A DNA stretch of 64,000 nt. Source: Flavobacterium psychrophilum. Lineage in GTDB: Bacteria; Bacteroidota; Bacteroidia; Flavobacteriales; Flavobacteriaceae. Both the position numbers and the translations under genes were made by a program. Location: assembly GCA_945860385.1 (NCBI GenBank), contig CAMAQD010000004.1, positions 62,001 to 126,000 of the forward strand. Reading direction: 5' to 3'. The first letter of the stretch is position 1; every line of letters starts with the position of its first letter. Of this stretch, positions 30,039-39,413 are shown one piece after another. Below the pieces are notes generated by a model. That model had not been told where the DNA came from. It worked only from the letters and a program-made list of their open reading frames with translations, and searched no databases.

Positions 30039-30701
30039 ATGTCTTCACACCATATCGTTCGCGATGACCAAGAACCGGCATTAATCATTGCCAACGGAGC
30101 ATCCTGTAATATTGAATTATTGGGACAATTACTCGAATGGTCTCCATTAGTAATTGTGTTAGACTCAGCGATGGACCGTGTATTGGAATTAGGCATCAAA
30201 GTCGATGTTTTGTTAGGTGATTTCGATCGAGGTTTCGACCCTAATTATTACAAGGAAAGACAATATCCATTGGAAATTGTTCACACACCAGACCAAAACA
30301 AAACCGATTTAGAGAAAGCATTCGATTATCTAATCGAAAGAAAAATTCCAGCCGTCAACGTTGTTTGGGCAACCGGAAAACGTGCCGATCATACCATTAC
30401 TAATATTACCAACATCACTCGTTACCGAGATACATTAAAAATTGTGGTACTCGACGACCATTCCAAAGTGTTTTTATTGCCCAAAAAATACGAAAAATGG
30501 TATCCAAAAAACACAACCATTTCATTGATTCCAATTGGTCATGTCACAGGAATTCATTCTAAAAATTTATTTTATCCCTTAGAAAATGACAATCTAACCA
30601 TTGGGTACAGAACCGGAAGCAGCAATCACGTTCTAGAAGATGGATTAGTAATTATAGAGCATAATGAAGGCGATTTGTTAATGATGGAATGCTGGGATTA
30701 A
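30039..30701 (+). CDS. Thiamine diphosphokinase
   Basis: A 220-residue thiamin pyrophosphokinase that transfers pyrophosphate from ATP to thiamine, giving the cofactor ThDP. Seen are ALIIANGAS, the VLDSAMDRVLELGIKVDVLL block and GDFDRG (about residues 49-68), the DQNKTDLEKAFDYL metal/substrate motif, and the C-terminal thiamine-binding domain with TGSSNHVLEDG. It is a thiamine salvage enzyme; no thi genes are adjacent. Confidence 0.92.
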   Translation: MSSHHIVRDDQEPALIIANGASCNIELLGQLLEWSPLVIVLDSAMDRVLELGIKVDVLLGDFDRGFDPNYYKERQYPLEIVHTPDQNKTDLEKAFDYLIERKIPAVNVVWATGKRADHTITNITNITRYRDTLKIVVLDDHSKVFLLPKKYEKWYPKNTTISLIPIGHVTGIHSKNLFYPLENDNLTIGYRTGSSNHVLEDGLVIIEHNEGDLLMMECWD

Positions 30702-30758
30702 GCCAATTTTAGACTTCAGATTTTATATTTTAAAGAAATAAAGTCAAACCCCTTAACG

Positions 30759-30814
30759 CTAAAATTCTTATTTACCAACTCCAATCTAAAATTCTTATTT
30801 TACAACTATCTTTG
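30759..30814 (+). promoter_or_regulatory. 15-bp direct repeat and -7 box (TATCTTTG) upstream of rlmF
   Basis: CTAAAATTCTTATTT occurs at 30759-30773 and again at 30786-30800. TATCTTTG at 30807-30814 is an exact -7 box, 23 nt before the TTG start codon. The repeat may be simple AT-rich intergenic duplication. Confidence 0.5.
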
Positions 30815-30836
30815 CATCGAAATAAAGAAAAAGAAA

Positions 30837-31787
30837 TTGAAACCAATTATCGAAAAAACTAATTTACATCCTAGAAATCAACATCGATTAGGATATAATT
30901 TTGAACAATTAATTGCAACTTGTCCTGAACTTCAACAGTTTGTTACTGCAAATAAATTCAATCCCGAAACTTCGGAAGAAACCATAGATTTCAGTAATCC
31001 CGAAGCCGTAAAAGCGCTCAACAAAGCCTTGCTGATTGCTATTTACGATATGAAAAACTGGGATATTCCTGAAAATTATCTTTGTCCACCTATTCCGGGA
31101 AGAGTAGATTATATTCATTATATCGCAGATTTATTGGCTTCCAACAACAACGGCATCATTCCCGAAGGCGAAAACGTGCAAGTGTTGGATATTGGAATCG
31201 GAGCCAATTGTATTTATCCCATATTAGGAAATTCCGTTTACGGCTGGTCCTTCGTTGGAACAGAAATCGACGAAAAAGCCATTCAAAACTGCAAAATAAT
31301 CATTGAGAATAATCCAAAATTAATGGATTTCATCAGTCTGCAATTGCAAACCGAATCGCGTTTTATTTTCAAAAATATTATCACACCCGAAGATCGATTT
31401 TCACTCACGATTTGCAATCCACCATTTCATAACTCTCAAGAAGAAGCCACGAAATCATCCATTCGAAAAGTCAACAACCTCGAAAATACGAGAACCACAA
31501 AACCAGTTCTGAATTTTGGCGGTCAAAACGCCGAATTATGGTGCGAAGGAGGTGAACTGGGTTTCATTACACAAATGATTTTCGAAAGTGCTAAATACCC
31601 AATGCAATGTCTATGGTTCACTACTTTAGTTTCCAAAAAAGAGAACCTTTCCAGTTTATACAAAACCCTAAACAAAGTAAATGTGGTTGAAGTAAAAACC
31701 ATTGATATGGCGCAAGGCCAAAAAACCAGCCGAATCGTGGCTTGGACTTTTCAATCGGAAAGTCAGCAGAAAGCTTGGAAGTTTTAA
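30837..31787 (+). CDS. rlmF: 23S rRNA (adenine(1618)-N6)-methyltransferase RlmF
   Basis: RlmF adds a methyl group to N6 of A1618 in 23S rRNA. The 316-residue protein has NLHPRNQHRLGYNF at the N terminus, CPPIPGRVDYIHYIADLL, the SAM-binding VLDIGIGANCIYPILG and the catalytic NPPF motif (TICNPPFHNS). The start is a TTG at 30837: no in-frame ATG lies between the promoter and residue ~73, and the family N terminus begins here. Confidence 0.93.
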   Translation: MKPIIEKTNLHPRNQHRLGYNFEQLIATCPELQQFVTANKFNPETSEETIDFSNPEAVKALNKALLIAIYDMKNWDIPENYLCPPIPGRVDYIHYIADLLASNNNGIIPEGENVQVLDIGIGANCIYPILGNSVYGWSFVGTEIDEKAIQNCKIIIENNPKLMDFISLQLQTESRFIFKNIITPEDRFSLTICNPPFHNSQEEATKSSIRKVNNLENTRTTKPVLNFGGQNAELWCEGGELGFITQMIFESAKYPMQCLWFTTLVSKKENLSSLYKTLNKVNVVEVKTIDMAQGQKTSRIVAWTFQSESQQKAWKF

Positions 31788-31873
31788 GTTTTGTTTAAAC
31801 AATTTAAATTAAAAAAAAACGTCACTTTTCATACCTTTTGAAAAGAAGAAAGTAATTTATAAATGCATTTCAA

Positions 31874-32560
31874 ATGAAATTATTCTATTTATCTATTGCA
31901 TTGATTTCCCTAAATTTATGTTTTGCACAATATTCTGATTTAGGAAGTTGGAACATATTAAATTTGAAATACAATTTTGATAAAAAATGGAGTGTTTTTG
32001 GTGAAGGGCAGATTCGTTCCTTGAGTTTTTATGATGATTTTCATTATTATGAATATAAAGCGGCAGTAAATTATAAAGCCCATACTTCTGTTTTATTGAC
32101 TCTTGGGGCAGGAAGCTACCAAACCTTTCAGGATGGCGGTAACTTTATTACTCCTAAAAGAAATAACGAATTCAGAGTTTGGCCTCAAATTACGACCAAT
32201 CAATCCATTGGAAAAATTATTCTGGAGCAGCGATTTCGAACAGAGTTAAGATTCACCAGCGATGGATATCGTAATCGGTTTAGATATAGATTGGGTCTTT
32301 CTTACCCTTTTGGCGAGAACATCAAGAATTTTAAACCTTTTCAAATAGGGATTAGTAATGAACTTTTTTTTACTAATAATGAGCCCTATTTTGAAAGAAA
32401 CAGAGTTGTGGCAACTTTTAATTATAAACCATCAAAAGCTACTACTTTACAAATGGGTTATGTTCATCAATTTGATTATAAAATCAATGATGAAACCGGA
32501 CGTGATTTCCTTCAAATAGGCTACTTTGTGGAACTTTTTTCGAATGATTTTAAAAAATAA
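31874..32560 (+). CDS. DUF2490 outer-membrane beta-barrel-like protein
   Basis: A 228-residue protein with a signal peptide (about 1-18, NLCFAQ). The mature part is made of alternating amphipathic strands typical of DUF2490 (SDLGSWNILNLKYNFDKKW, VWPQITTNQ, LEQRFRTELRF, FRYRLGLSYP) and ends with DFLQIGYFVELF. Probably a small outer-membrane barrel; function unknown. Monocistronic as far as can be seen. Confidence 0.82.
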   Translation: MKLFYLSIALISLNLCFAQYSDLGSWNILNLKYNFDKKWSVFGEGQIRSLSFYDDFHYYEYKAAVNYKAHTSVLLTLGAGSYQTFQDGGNFITPKRNNEFRVWPQITTNQSIGKIILEQRFRTELRFTSDGYRNRFRYRLGLSYPFGENIKNFKPFQIGISNELFFTNNEPYFERNRVVATFNYKPSKATTLQMGYVHQFDYKINDETGRDFLQIGYFVELFSNDFKK

Positions 32561-32704
32561 TAATTGTTTTTTGATTGTACAAAGTTCCTCAATTCCGATA
32601 CCCAATGCAACTAATTTTGTGGTTGTAATTTTCGGTTTCCAGCAGAGACTTTCTGTAGCATCACTTTTAAATTTCACTAAGCCCTTTTTTCAGGATTTCC
32701 TTTG

Positions 32705-32712
32705 TAACTTTG
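32705..32712 (+). promoter_or_regulatory. -7 box (TAACTTTG) for uvrB
   Basis: An exact TAnnTTTG 19 nt upstream of the uvrB ATG. No LexA-type box was recognised. Confidence 0.55.
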
Positions 32713-32731
32713 CACTTCTGAATATTTTTAA

Positions 32732-34723
32732 ATGAAATTCCAAGTTGTATCTGATTATCAGCCCAAAGGCGACCAACCGCAAGCCATTGAAAAGTTAACT
32801 CAAGGCATTGAAGCAGGTGAACGTTATCAAACTTTGTTAGGTGTAACTGGTTCAGGTAAAACCTTTACCGTGGCCAATGTCATTCAAGAAGTGCAAAAAC
32901 CTACATTGATTTTGGCACATAACAAAACCTTGGCAGCCCAATTATATTCAGAGTTCAAGCAATTTTTTCCGAATAATGCTGTGGAATATTTCGTTTCTTA
33001 TTACGATTATTACCAGCCGGAAGCTTTTATGCCAGTGACCGGCGTTTTTATCGAAAAGGATTTATCCATCAACGAAGAGCTGGAAAAAATGCGTTTGAGC
33101 ACCACATCTTCCTTACTTTCGGGACGAAGAGATATTATTGTTGTGGCATCAGTTTCTTGTATTTATGGTATTGGAAATCCAGTTGAATTTCAGAAGAATG
33201 TCATTGCAATAGAGAAAAACCAAGTCATTTCCCGTACCAAATTATTACACAGTTTAGTCCAAAGTTTATATTCCAGAACCGAAGCCGATTTTACTCCTGG
33301 AAACTTTAGAATAAAGGGAGACACACTCGAAGTCTATCCAAGTTATGCCGATGATGCTTTCCGAATTCATTTCTTTGGAGATGAAATTGAAGAGATTGAA
33401 AGTTTTGATTTGAAAACGTCACAGGTTATTGAGCGTATGGAACAGCTTACCATTTATCCCGCAAATATGTTCGTTACTTCGCCCGATGTGCTGCAAGATG
33501 CAATTTGGGAAATCCAACAGGATTTGGTCAAACAAGTTGATTATTTCAAGGAAATTGGCAAACATCTCGAAGCCAAAAGACTGGAAGAACGCACCAATTT
33601 CGATTTGGAAATGATTCGCGAACTCGGTTATTGTTCCGGAATTGAAAACTATTCCCGTTATCTTGACGGTAGACAAGCCGGAACAAGACCATTTTGTTTA
33701 TTGGACTATTTTCCAAAAGATTTCTTGATGGTTGTGGACGAAAGTCACGTAACGCTTTCGCAAGTTCACGCGATGTACGGCGGCGATCGCAGTAGAAAAG
33801 AAAATCTGGTTGAATATGGTTTTAGACTTCCAGCAGCGATGGACAACCGTCCGTTGAAGTTTGAGGAATTTGAAGCGATGCAAAACCAAGTCATTTACGT
33901 TTCAGCAACTCCAGCCGATTACGAATTGCAAAAATGCGATGGGGTTTATGTTGAACAAGTGATTCGTCCAACAGGTTTATTGGATCCGATTATTGAAATA
34001 CGTCCAAGTTTAAACCAAATAGATGATTTGATTGAAGAAATCCAAACACGAGCTGAGATAGATGAACGTGTTTTGGTGACTACTTTGACAAAACGGATGG
34101 CAGAAGAATTGGCTAAATATTTAGATAAAGTGAATATTCGCTGCCGTTATATTCATTCGGATGTAGATACTTTGGAACGTATCGAAATAATGCAGGATTT
34201 ACGAAAAGGATTGTTCGATGTCTTGATTGGTGTGAATTTACTGCGTGAAGGATTAGATTTACCCGAAGTTTCACTCGTGGCCATTCTCGATGCCGACAAA
34301 GAGGGATTTTTGAGAAGTCATCGTTCGTTGACTCAAACCATAGGTCGTGCGGCGAGAAATCTTAATGGAAAAGCCATTATGTATGCTGATAAAATTACGG
34401 CTAGTATGCAAAAAACCATTGATGAAACCAATTACCGCAGAACCAAACAAATTAATTTCAACATTGCTAACAATCAAGTTCCTCAGGCGTTAAACAAAAA
34501 AATAGAGAGCGCCTTTACCAAAAATCCTTTGGCAGATTATGAATTGGGCTATACCACTTCAATTGCAGCGGAACCCATAACGGAATATCTTTCGAAACCT
34601 GAAATCGAAAAACGCATCCGGGAGAAACGAAAGGCTATGGAAAAAGCCGCCAAAGATTTGGATTTTATGCAAGCTGCAAAATTGCGTGATGCTATAAAAG
34701 CATTGCAAGAACAGCTTCCTTAA
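32732..34723 (+). CDS. uvrB: Excinuclease ABC subunit UvrB
   Basis: UvrB verifies DNA damage delivered by UvrA and recruits UvrC for incision in nucleotide excision repair. The 663-residue protein has the Walker A GVTGSGKT (about 38-45), the beta-hairpin region SYYDYYQPEAFMP, VVDESHV (Walker B), helicase motifs through QTIGRAARN, and the C-terminal UVR motif (MEKAAKDLDFMQAAKLRD) that binds UvrC. Full length, single gene. Confidence 0.98.
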   Translation: MKFQVVSDYQPKGDQPQAIEKLTQGIEAGERYQTLLGVTGSGKTFTVANVIQEVQKPTLILAHNKTLAAQLYSEFKQFFPNNAVEYFVSYYDYYQPEAFMPVTGVFIEKDLSINEELEKMRLSTTSSLLSGRRDIIVVASVSCIYGIGNPVEFQKNVIAIEKNQVISRTKLLHSLVQSLYSRTEADFTPGNFRIKGDTLEVYPSYADDAFRIHFFGDEIEEIESFDLKTSQVIERMEQLTIYPANMFVTSPDVLQDAIWEIQQDLVKQVDYFKEIGKHLEAKRLEERTNFDLEMIRELGYCSGIENYSRYLDGRQAGTRPFCLLDYFPKDFLMVVDESHVTLSQVHAMYGGDRSRKENLVEYGFRLPAAMDNRPLKFEEFEAMQNQVIYVSATPADYELQKCDGVYVEQVIRPTGLLDPIIEIRPSLNQIDDLIEEIQTRAEIDERVLVTTLTKRMAEELAKYLDKVNIRCRYIHSDVDTLERIEIMQDLRKGLFDVLIGVNLLREGLDLPEVSLVAILDADKEGFLRSHRSLTQTIGRAARNLNGKAIMYADKITASMQKTIDETNYRRTKQINFNIANNQVPQALNKKIESAFTKNPLADYELGYTTSIAAEPITEYLSKPEIEKRIREKRKAMEKAAKDLDFMQAAKLRDAIKALQEQLP

Positions 34724-34908
34724 TTTTTTAAAGTATTGATCTAGTATTTATTAACCTAAACTTTCATTTGTTTACTTTTAATCCTTAATTTATCTCAAAT
34801 TTTAAAAGCATAAATTAACACATTTAAAATACCATTCTTATAAAAAAACGTTAAGTTTAGCCTTGAAAATATATAATAATTGGGTCCCAAACCTACTAAA
34901 CCGATTAA

Positions 34909-37266
34909 ATGAATACTGAAAAGAGCTGGACTATTTTTACAAATTGGTTCGCTACCAAACCAAGAACAACGGGATTTTTGCTGTTCATAATTCTTAGTAT
35001 TGCTGTAATTTCTGTGAGTTTCCTTCGAAATTACATGGAGAGAGAAGACGAGCGTTATGAAATGAATCTCATTATGGCAGATGCTCATCAAAATATTGAG
35101 CAATCTCTGAAAAACTGTTACTCTACGACAGTTTCTCTAGCTTTGACTCTGGATAATGAGGGAGTTCCCAAAAATTTTGATATTATCGGTAAACAGCTCC
35201 TGAAATCAAATCCTCTCGTTAGTGCTGTACAATTAGTTCCAAATGGAATTATTAAATATATCTACCCTGCAAAAGGGAATGAGGAGGCAATGAATTTAGA
35301 TATTTTAGGTGCTTCAGACCTTAAGGAAGAAGCTCGAAAATCGATTAAAGCTCAAAAAATTTATTTTGCTGGCCCGCTTCAATTGCGACAAGGAGGAATT
35401 GGAATAGTGGGCAGACTTCCTATTTATAAAAAAAATACATTTTGGGGATTTGCCGCAGTTGTCATTAAGTTAGAATCTTTATTAGAAATCTCAGGAATTA
35501 ATTCATTTAATCATTCTAAATATTATTTTCAAATTTTAAAGAAAAATCCAAAAACATCTAAAGAACAATTCTTTCTTCCAAACGATACCGACTTTTCTAA
35601 AAGTTTTTATCTCTCTAGATCTATTTCTGATAGCGACTGGAAACTCTTTATAATTGCAAAAAATCCTAGTGCAATTTATCCTCAAATTCTATTAAGAGCA
35701 ATTTTTGGTTTAATTATAGCGATGTTATTTGGCATTTTTACAACCGAACTATTAAAAAAACCGGAAGAGTTAAGGCGTTTATTAAGAGAACAAGAAACAA
35801 AACTCTTGAAGAATGAATTGAAATTCAAGACAATTTTCGACCAAGCTCCCATTGGGTTTGCAATTATTGATGCCAATTCTGGTGTTTTCTTAGATACTAA
35901 TAAAAAATACTGCGATATCTTGGGGTACACCTTTGAAGAAATCAATGAAAAAGGAATAGCTCACTTGACCCATCCAGAGGATGTAGAAAGTAGCTTGCTG
36001 AACCTAAAAAAACTTGATGAAGGAACAATTGCGGAATATTCTTTGGAAAAACGATACATTAATAAATCTGGAAAAATTGTTTGGGTACACTTGATTGTAT
36101 CTCCACTATGGGAAACCAATGAAAAACCGACCACAAATATTGCTTTTATTAAAGATATTACCGAAAGAAAAGAATCTGAAAAATTATTCAAAAAGAGTCA
36201 ATTACGTTTCAAATCCCTTATTGATACAATAGATGGGATTGTTTGGGAATATGATCTTGAAACTAAAAATTCCACTTTTGTTAGTAAGAAAATTGAGCAT
36301 ATTTTGGGATATTCAGTTGATGACTATCAGGAAATTTCCAATTTTTGGGAAGATCATATTCATCCCGAGGATCGTGAATATGCAATTGCATTATCTGCTA
36401 GAGTTAACAAAAACTACACAAATCACGTTTACGAATACCGTATGATTACCAAACAAGGGAAAGTTATTTGGATCAGAGATATTGTGAATTTTATTTTTGA
36501 AGATGGTAAACCCGTAGTTTCAAGGGGGATTATGATTGACATTACTATAATGAAAGAAGCCGAAAATGATTTGAATGTCTCTCTACAATTAGTTACGGAG
36601 CAGAACAAAAGACTTTTAAATTTTTCCTACATTGTTTCTCATAACTTGAGATCACACACCAGCAACATTGAGTCTATTCTTTATTTAATTGAATCTGCAG
36701 AATCAGAAGACGAACGAAATGAGATGATGCAGTTACTGAAATCCGTTTCCAAATCATTAGACGAAACAATGGAGCACCTGAACGAAGTAGTAAATATAAA
36801 TACAAATATCAGCTTGGTTACTAAACCATTAATTTTGAGTAATTATGTCAAAAAAGCAAAAGACATTCTTTCTGAACAAATACAATTAAACGATGTTACG
36901 TTTATCACAAATGTCCCAGACGATGCAACGATAATCTATAATTCAGCATACCTTGAGAGTATTATTTATAATTTAATATCCAATGCTATCCGTTATAAAC
37001 ATCCTGACAGGAAACTAATAATTACCATAAATTTGTCTAAAGAAAAGGATAAAGATGTTGTCGAATTCACAGATAACGGAATAGGAATCGATTTAGCCAG
37101 GAATGGGGACAAGATTTTTGGGATGTACAAAACATTTAGTAATAATACTGATGCCAGAGGAATCGGACTATTTATTACAAAAAATCAAATTGATGCGATG
37201 GGTGGAGCCATAACTGTAGATAGCGAACTTAATGTAGGATCAACATTTAAAATCTATATCAAATGA
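34909..37266 (+). CDS. CHASE-PAS-PAS sensor histidine kinase
   Basis: A 785-residue membrane kinase. TM1 spans about 21-39 and TM2 about 261-280, with a periplasmic CHASE-like sensor between them. In the cytoplasm are two PAS/PAC modules (about 303-425 and 430-553). The phospho-acceptor is His578 in YIVSHNLRSH, a non-canonical H-box common in Bacteroidota PAS kinases. The ATPase domain shows SNAIRYKH (N-box), FTDNGIGID and GIGLFI. Its stop overlaps the start of the receiver gene by 4 nt, so the pair is co-translated. The signal sensed is unknown. Confidence 0.92.
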   Translation: MNTEKSWTIFTNWFATKPRTTGFLLFIILSIAVISVSFLRNYMEREDERYEMNLIMADAHQNIEQSLKNCYSTTVSLALTLDNEGVPKNFDIIGKQLLKSNPLVSAVQLVPNGIIKYIYPAKGNEEAMNLDILGASDLKEEARKSIKAQKIYFAGPLQLRQGGIGIVGRLPIYKKNTFWGFAAVVIKLESLLEISGINSFNHSKYYFQILKKNPKTSKEQFFLPNDTDFSKSFYLSRSISDSDWKLFIIAKNPSAIYPQILLRAIFGLIIAMLFGIFTTELLKKPEELRRLLREQETKLLKNELKFKTIFDQAPIGFAIIDANSGVFLDTNKKYCDILGYTFEEINEKGIAHLTHPEDVESSLLNLKKLDEGTIAEYSLEKRYINKSGKIVWVHLIVSPLWETNEKPTTNIAFIKDITERKESEKLFKKSQLRFKSLIDTIDGIVWEYDLETKNSTFVSKKIEHILGYSVDDYQEISNFWEDHIHPEDREYAIALSARVNKNYTNHVYEYRMITKQGKVIWIRDIVNFIFEDGKPVVSRGIMIDITIMKEAENDLNVSLQLVTEQNKRLLNFSYIVSHNLRSHTSNIESILYLIESAESEDERNEMMQLLKSVSKSLDETMEHLNEVVNINTNISLVTKPLILSNYVKKAKDILSEQIQLNDVTFITNVPDDATIIYNSAYLESIIYNLISNAIRYKHPDRKLIITINLSKEKDKDVVEFTDNGIGIDLARNGDKIFGMYKTFSNNTDARGIGLFITKNQIDAMGGAITVDSELNVGSTFKIYIK

Positions 37267-37679
37267 ACAAAAAAATTATCTGGATTATAGACGATGATGC
37301 AATATATCAAACCATCATCAATAAATTGATTCAAAAATCGGGAGTGTTTTCAACACATTCTTCTTTTATGAATGGGAAAGAGGCAATAGTTTCATTAAAT
37401 ACTATTTTGGACATTAACGAAGAATATATTCCGGATATTATTTTATTGGACATTAATATGCCAATTATGGATGGCTGGGAATTTATGGAAGAAATAAAAA
37501 GGATAAAATCTAAAATCAACAAGCAAATTATAATTTATATTGTAAGTTCTTCTATTGCTATTGAAGATAGAAACAAATCGAAAACCTTCACAGATATTAT
37601 AGGATACATCCCTAAACCTATTTCTGTAAAAGATTTAATAGCTATAGTTCAAAGTGACGAAAATTCAATTGGGAATTAA
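37263..37679 (+). CDS. Single-domain response regulator
   Basis: A 138-residue receiver domain with no output domain. The acidic pocket Asp10-Asp12 (WIIDDDA), phospho-acceptor Asp63 (ILLDINMP), the switch Ser near 95 (IVSSS) and Lys118 in IPKPI are all present. Overlapping ATGA links it to the upstream kinase. As in other CheY-like proteins it should act through protein contact or pass phosphate in a relay; partner not visible here. Confidence 0.93.
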   Translation: MNKKIIWIIDDDAIYQTIINKLIQKSGVFSTHSSFMNGKEAIVSLNTILDINEEYIPDIILLDINMPIMDGWEFMEEIKRIKSKINKQIIIYIVSSSIAIEDRNKSKTFTDIIGYIPKPISVKDLIAIVQSDENSIGN

Positions 37680-37826
37680 AGCTGAAAGAATGAGCGTTAA
37701 ATTATTACTTTCGAAGTTCGTCCGGTTTTTATGATTTAAAAAAAATGGTACATTATTATTGAATTCTTTTTTTACTTCAATTGCAATAAATTATCCTTAA
37801 ATTAGTGCAATCAAAATATCGATGAT

Positions 37827-38354
37827 ATGAAAACGAAAATTGGAATCCTATACTCCACTGTAGACGGTCAAACCTTAAAAATTTGCAATGTTATTAAAGA
37901 GGTTTTGGAAGAAAAAGGAAACACGGTCGAACTTTTTTCGATTGAGGATTTTCAAGGAAAGGCAACTGATTTTGACAAGTTTGTGATAGGAGCAAGCATT
38001 CGTTACGGAAAACACAATCCGAAAATAATCGAATTCATCAATCAAAACAAAGAAGCTCTTGACCACATAGAAAACGCCTTTTTTTCAGTCAATCTTGTGG
38101 CCAGAAAACCAGAAAAAGCAAGCCCGGAAACCAATCCGTACTTTATCAAATTCCTGCAAACAATCAAGTGGATTCCAAAAATTTCAGCTGTTTTTGCCGG
38201 AAAATTGGACTATCAAAAATACCCTTTCACCGACAGATTGATGATTCAATTGATCATGTGGATGACAAAAGGACCAACAAATTCTAAAACAAAAATCGAA
38301 TATACGGATTGGGATAAAGTCAGAGAATTTGCAGTTTTAGTAAATAATAGTTAA
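37827..38354 (+). CDS. hemG: Menaquinone-dependent protoporphyrinogen IX dehydrogenase HemG
   Basis: HemG oxidises protoporphyrinogen IX to protoporphyrin IX, the step before iron insertion in haem synthesis, passing electrons to the quinone pool. The 175-residue long-chain flavodoxin shows the FMN phosphate loop YSTVDGQT (9-16), FVIGASIRYGKH, the HemG-specific insert around FLQTIKWIPK and AVFAGKLDYQKYPFTDR, and the C-terminal TKGPTNSKTKIEYTDWDKV, which closely parallels E. coli HemG. Membrane-associated, single gene. Confidence 0.9.
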   Translation: MKTKIGILYSTVDGQTLKICNVIKEVLEEKGNTVELFSIEDFQGKATDFDKFVIGASIRYGKHNPKIIEFINQNKEALDHIENAFFSVNLVARKPEKASPETNPYFIKFLQTIKWIPKISAVFAGKLDYQKYPFTDRLMIQLIMWMTKGPTNSKTKIEYTDWDKVREFAVLVNNS

Positions 38355-38414
38355 CGTTTTGTCAATTCTTTTGTCCGGTTTTACTTTTTTGTGGGACTTT
38401 TAAAAAAATAGTAC

Positions 38415-38422
38415 TACTTTTG
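38415..38422 (+). promoter_or_regulatory. -7 box (TACTTTTG) for the transglutaminase-like gene
   Basis: An exact TAnnTTTG, with TTTG 23 nt further upstream (38388-38391). It leaves a leader of about 80 nt. Confidence 0.5.
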
Positions 38423-38503
38423 CAATCTCGAAGAAATTTGAGATCGACAAAGATATACTTAGCTTTTGTTTAAATAATTATCCGCCTAAATTCATCATTT
38501 AAC

Positions 38504-39295
38504 ATGAGCAAACCACTAAATTGGTACTTAAGAAGACATCCAATATTATATAAAATTAGATACCGATTAGTTTCTAAAAATGTATCTCCTGATGATATTA
38601 ATGGCTTTTGTTATAATGATATCAATACGAAAAGTACTATTCCTAAATTGTTTTTCAAAATAAATAATTTAATATTCAGTGGAATAGCTAAAGAATTAAC
38701 CGATTTTGAAAAAGCAAAAATAATCTCCATTTGGTTGAGAAACAACATCAAAGGCGGTCCAGGTTTAGGAAAATCATCAACAACAGCTTTACTAAAAATG
38801 ATGAATGGCGAAGGAGGTGTTTGCAGTGATATTTCCCAAATTTTCTCCAATTTTTGTGTTATAAACGATTTGAAAGTTAAAGAATGGGGTTTGAAAAGCC
38901 TTTCTACTGATGCCCGAGTTTCTGGAGGACATTCGTTTAATGAAGTGTTTTGCACCGAATTTCAAAAATGGATAATGATTGATGCCGCAAAGTCGATTAT
39001 TTTATATCACTCCAGCAAAAACGTTCCCTTGTCCACTCTCGAATACATCCAATTGAAGGAAGAAAAGAAAGAAATTGTCATAACAAGTATAGTTACAAAT
39101 GAAGCTGTTATTGATGCCAACTCTAACCAAATTTATTTACTTTCGAATTCTTCCCCTTTTGTTATAACCAATTATGACAATAAAATGTATGATTATTTGT
39201 TCGATAAATTGGACTTTTTCCCCGAATCGATTCTTCACGGAATACTAATTCTTATTGGCAAAGGATACAAATTTGAGTTTCCAAAGAAAAATTAA
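38504..39295 (+). CDS. Cytoplasmic transglutaminase-like (papain-fold) protein
   Basis: A 263-residue protein with no signal peptide. A transglutaminase-like core is suggested by a Cys-His-Asp triad in the right order and spacing: Cys107 in GEGGVCSDISQ, His143 in VSGGHSFNEVF and Asp160 in KWIMIDAAK. The N-terminal ~60 residues and C-terminal ~90 are not recognised. Family members may be proteases, peptide N-glycanases or amidases; no partner gene marks its role. Own promoter, monocistronic. Confidence 0.75.
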   Translation: MSKPLNWYLRRHPILYKIRYRLVSKNVSPDDINGFCYNDINTKSTIPKLFFKINNLIFSGIAKELTDFEKAKIISIWLRNNIKGGPGLGKSSTTALLKMMNGEGGVCSDISQIFSNFCVINDLKVKEWGLKSLSTDARVSGGHSFNEVFCTEFQKWIMIDAAKSIILYHSSKNVPLSTLEYIQLKEEKKEIVITSIVTNEAVIDANSNQIYLLSNSSPFVITNYDNKMYDYLFDKLDFFPESILHGILILIGKGYKFEFPKKN

Positions 39296-39389
39296 CTTCA
39301 CATTTTTCTTTTGAAGTTTTTGATTGGACATTTAACAATCGAAAAACTCATCTTTAATTAACTTTTCATTGCACAATCATTCCTATTTG

Positions 39390-39397
39390 TATCTTTG
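39390..39397 (+). promoter_or_regulatory. -7 box (TATCTTTG) for pepT
   Basis: An exact TAnnTTTG 16 nt upstream of the pepT ATG, so the leader is very short. Confidence 0.55.
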
Positions 39398-39413
39398 TTG
39401 AAAATATCATTGT

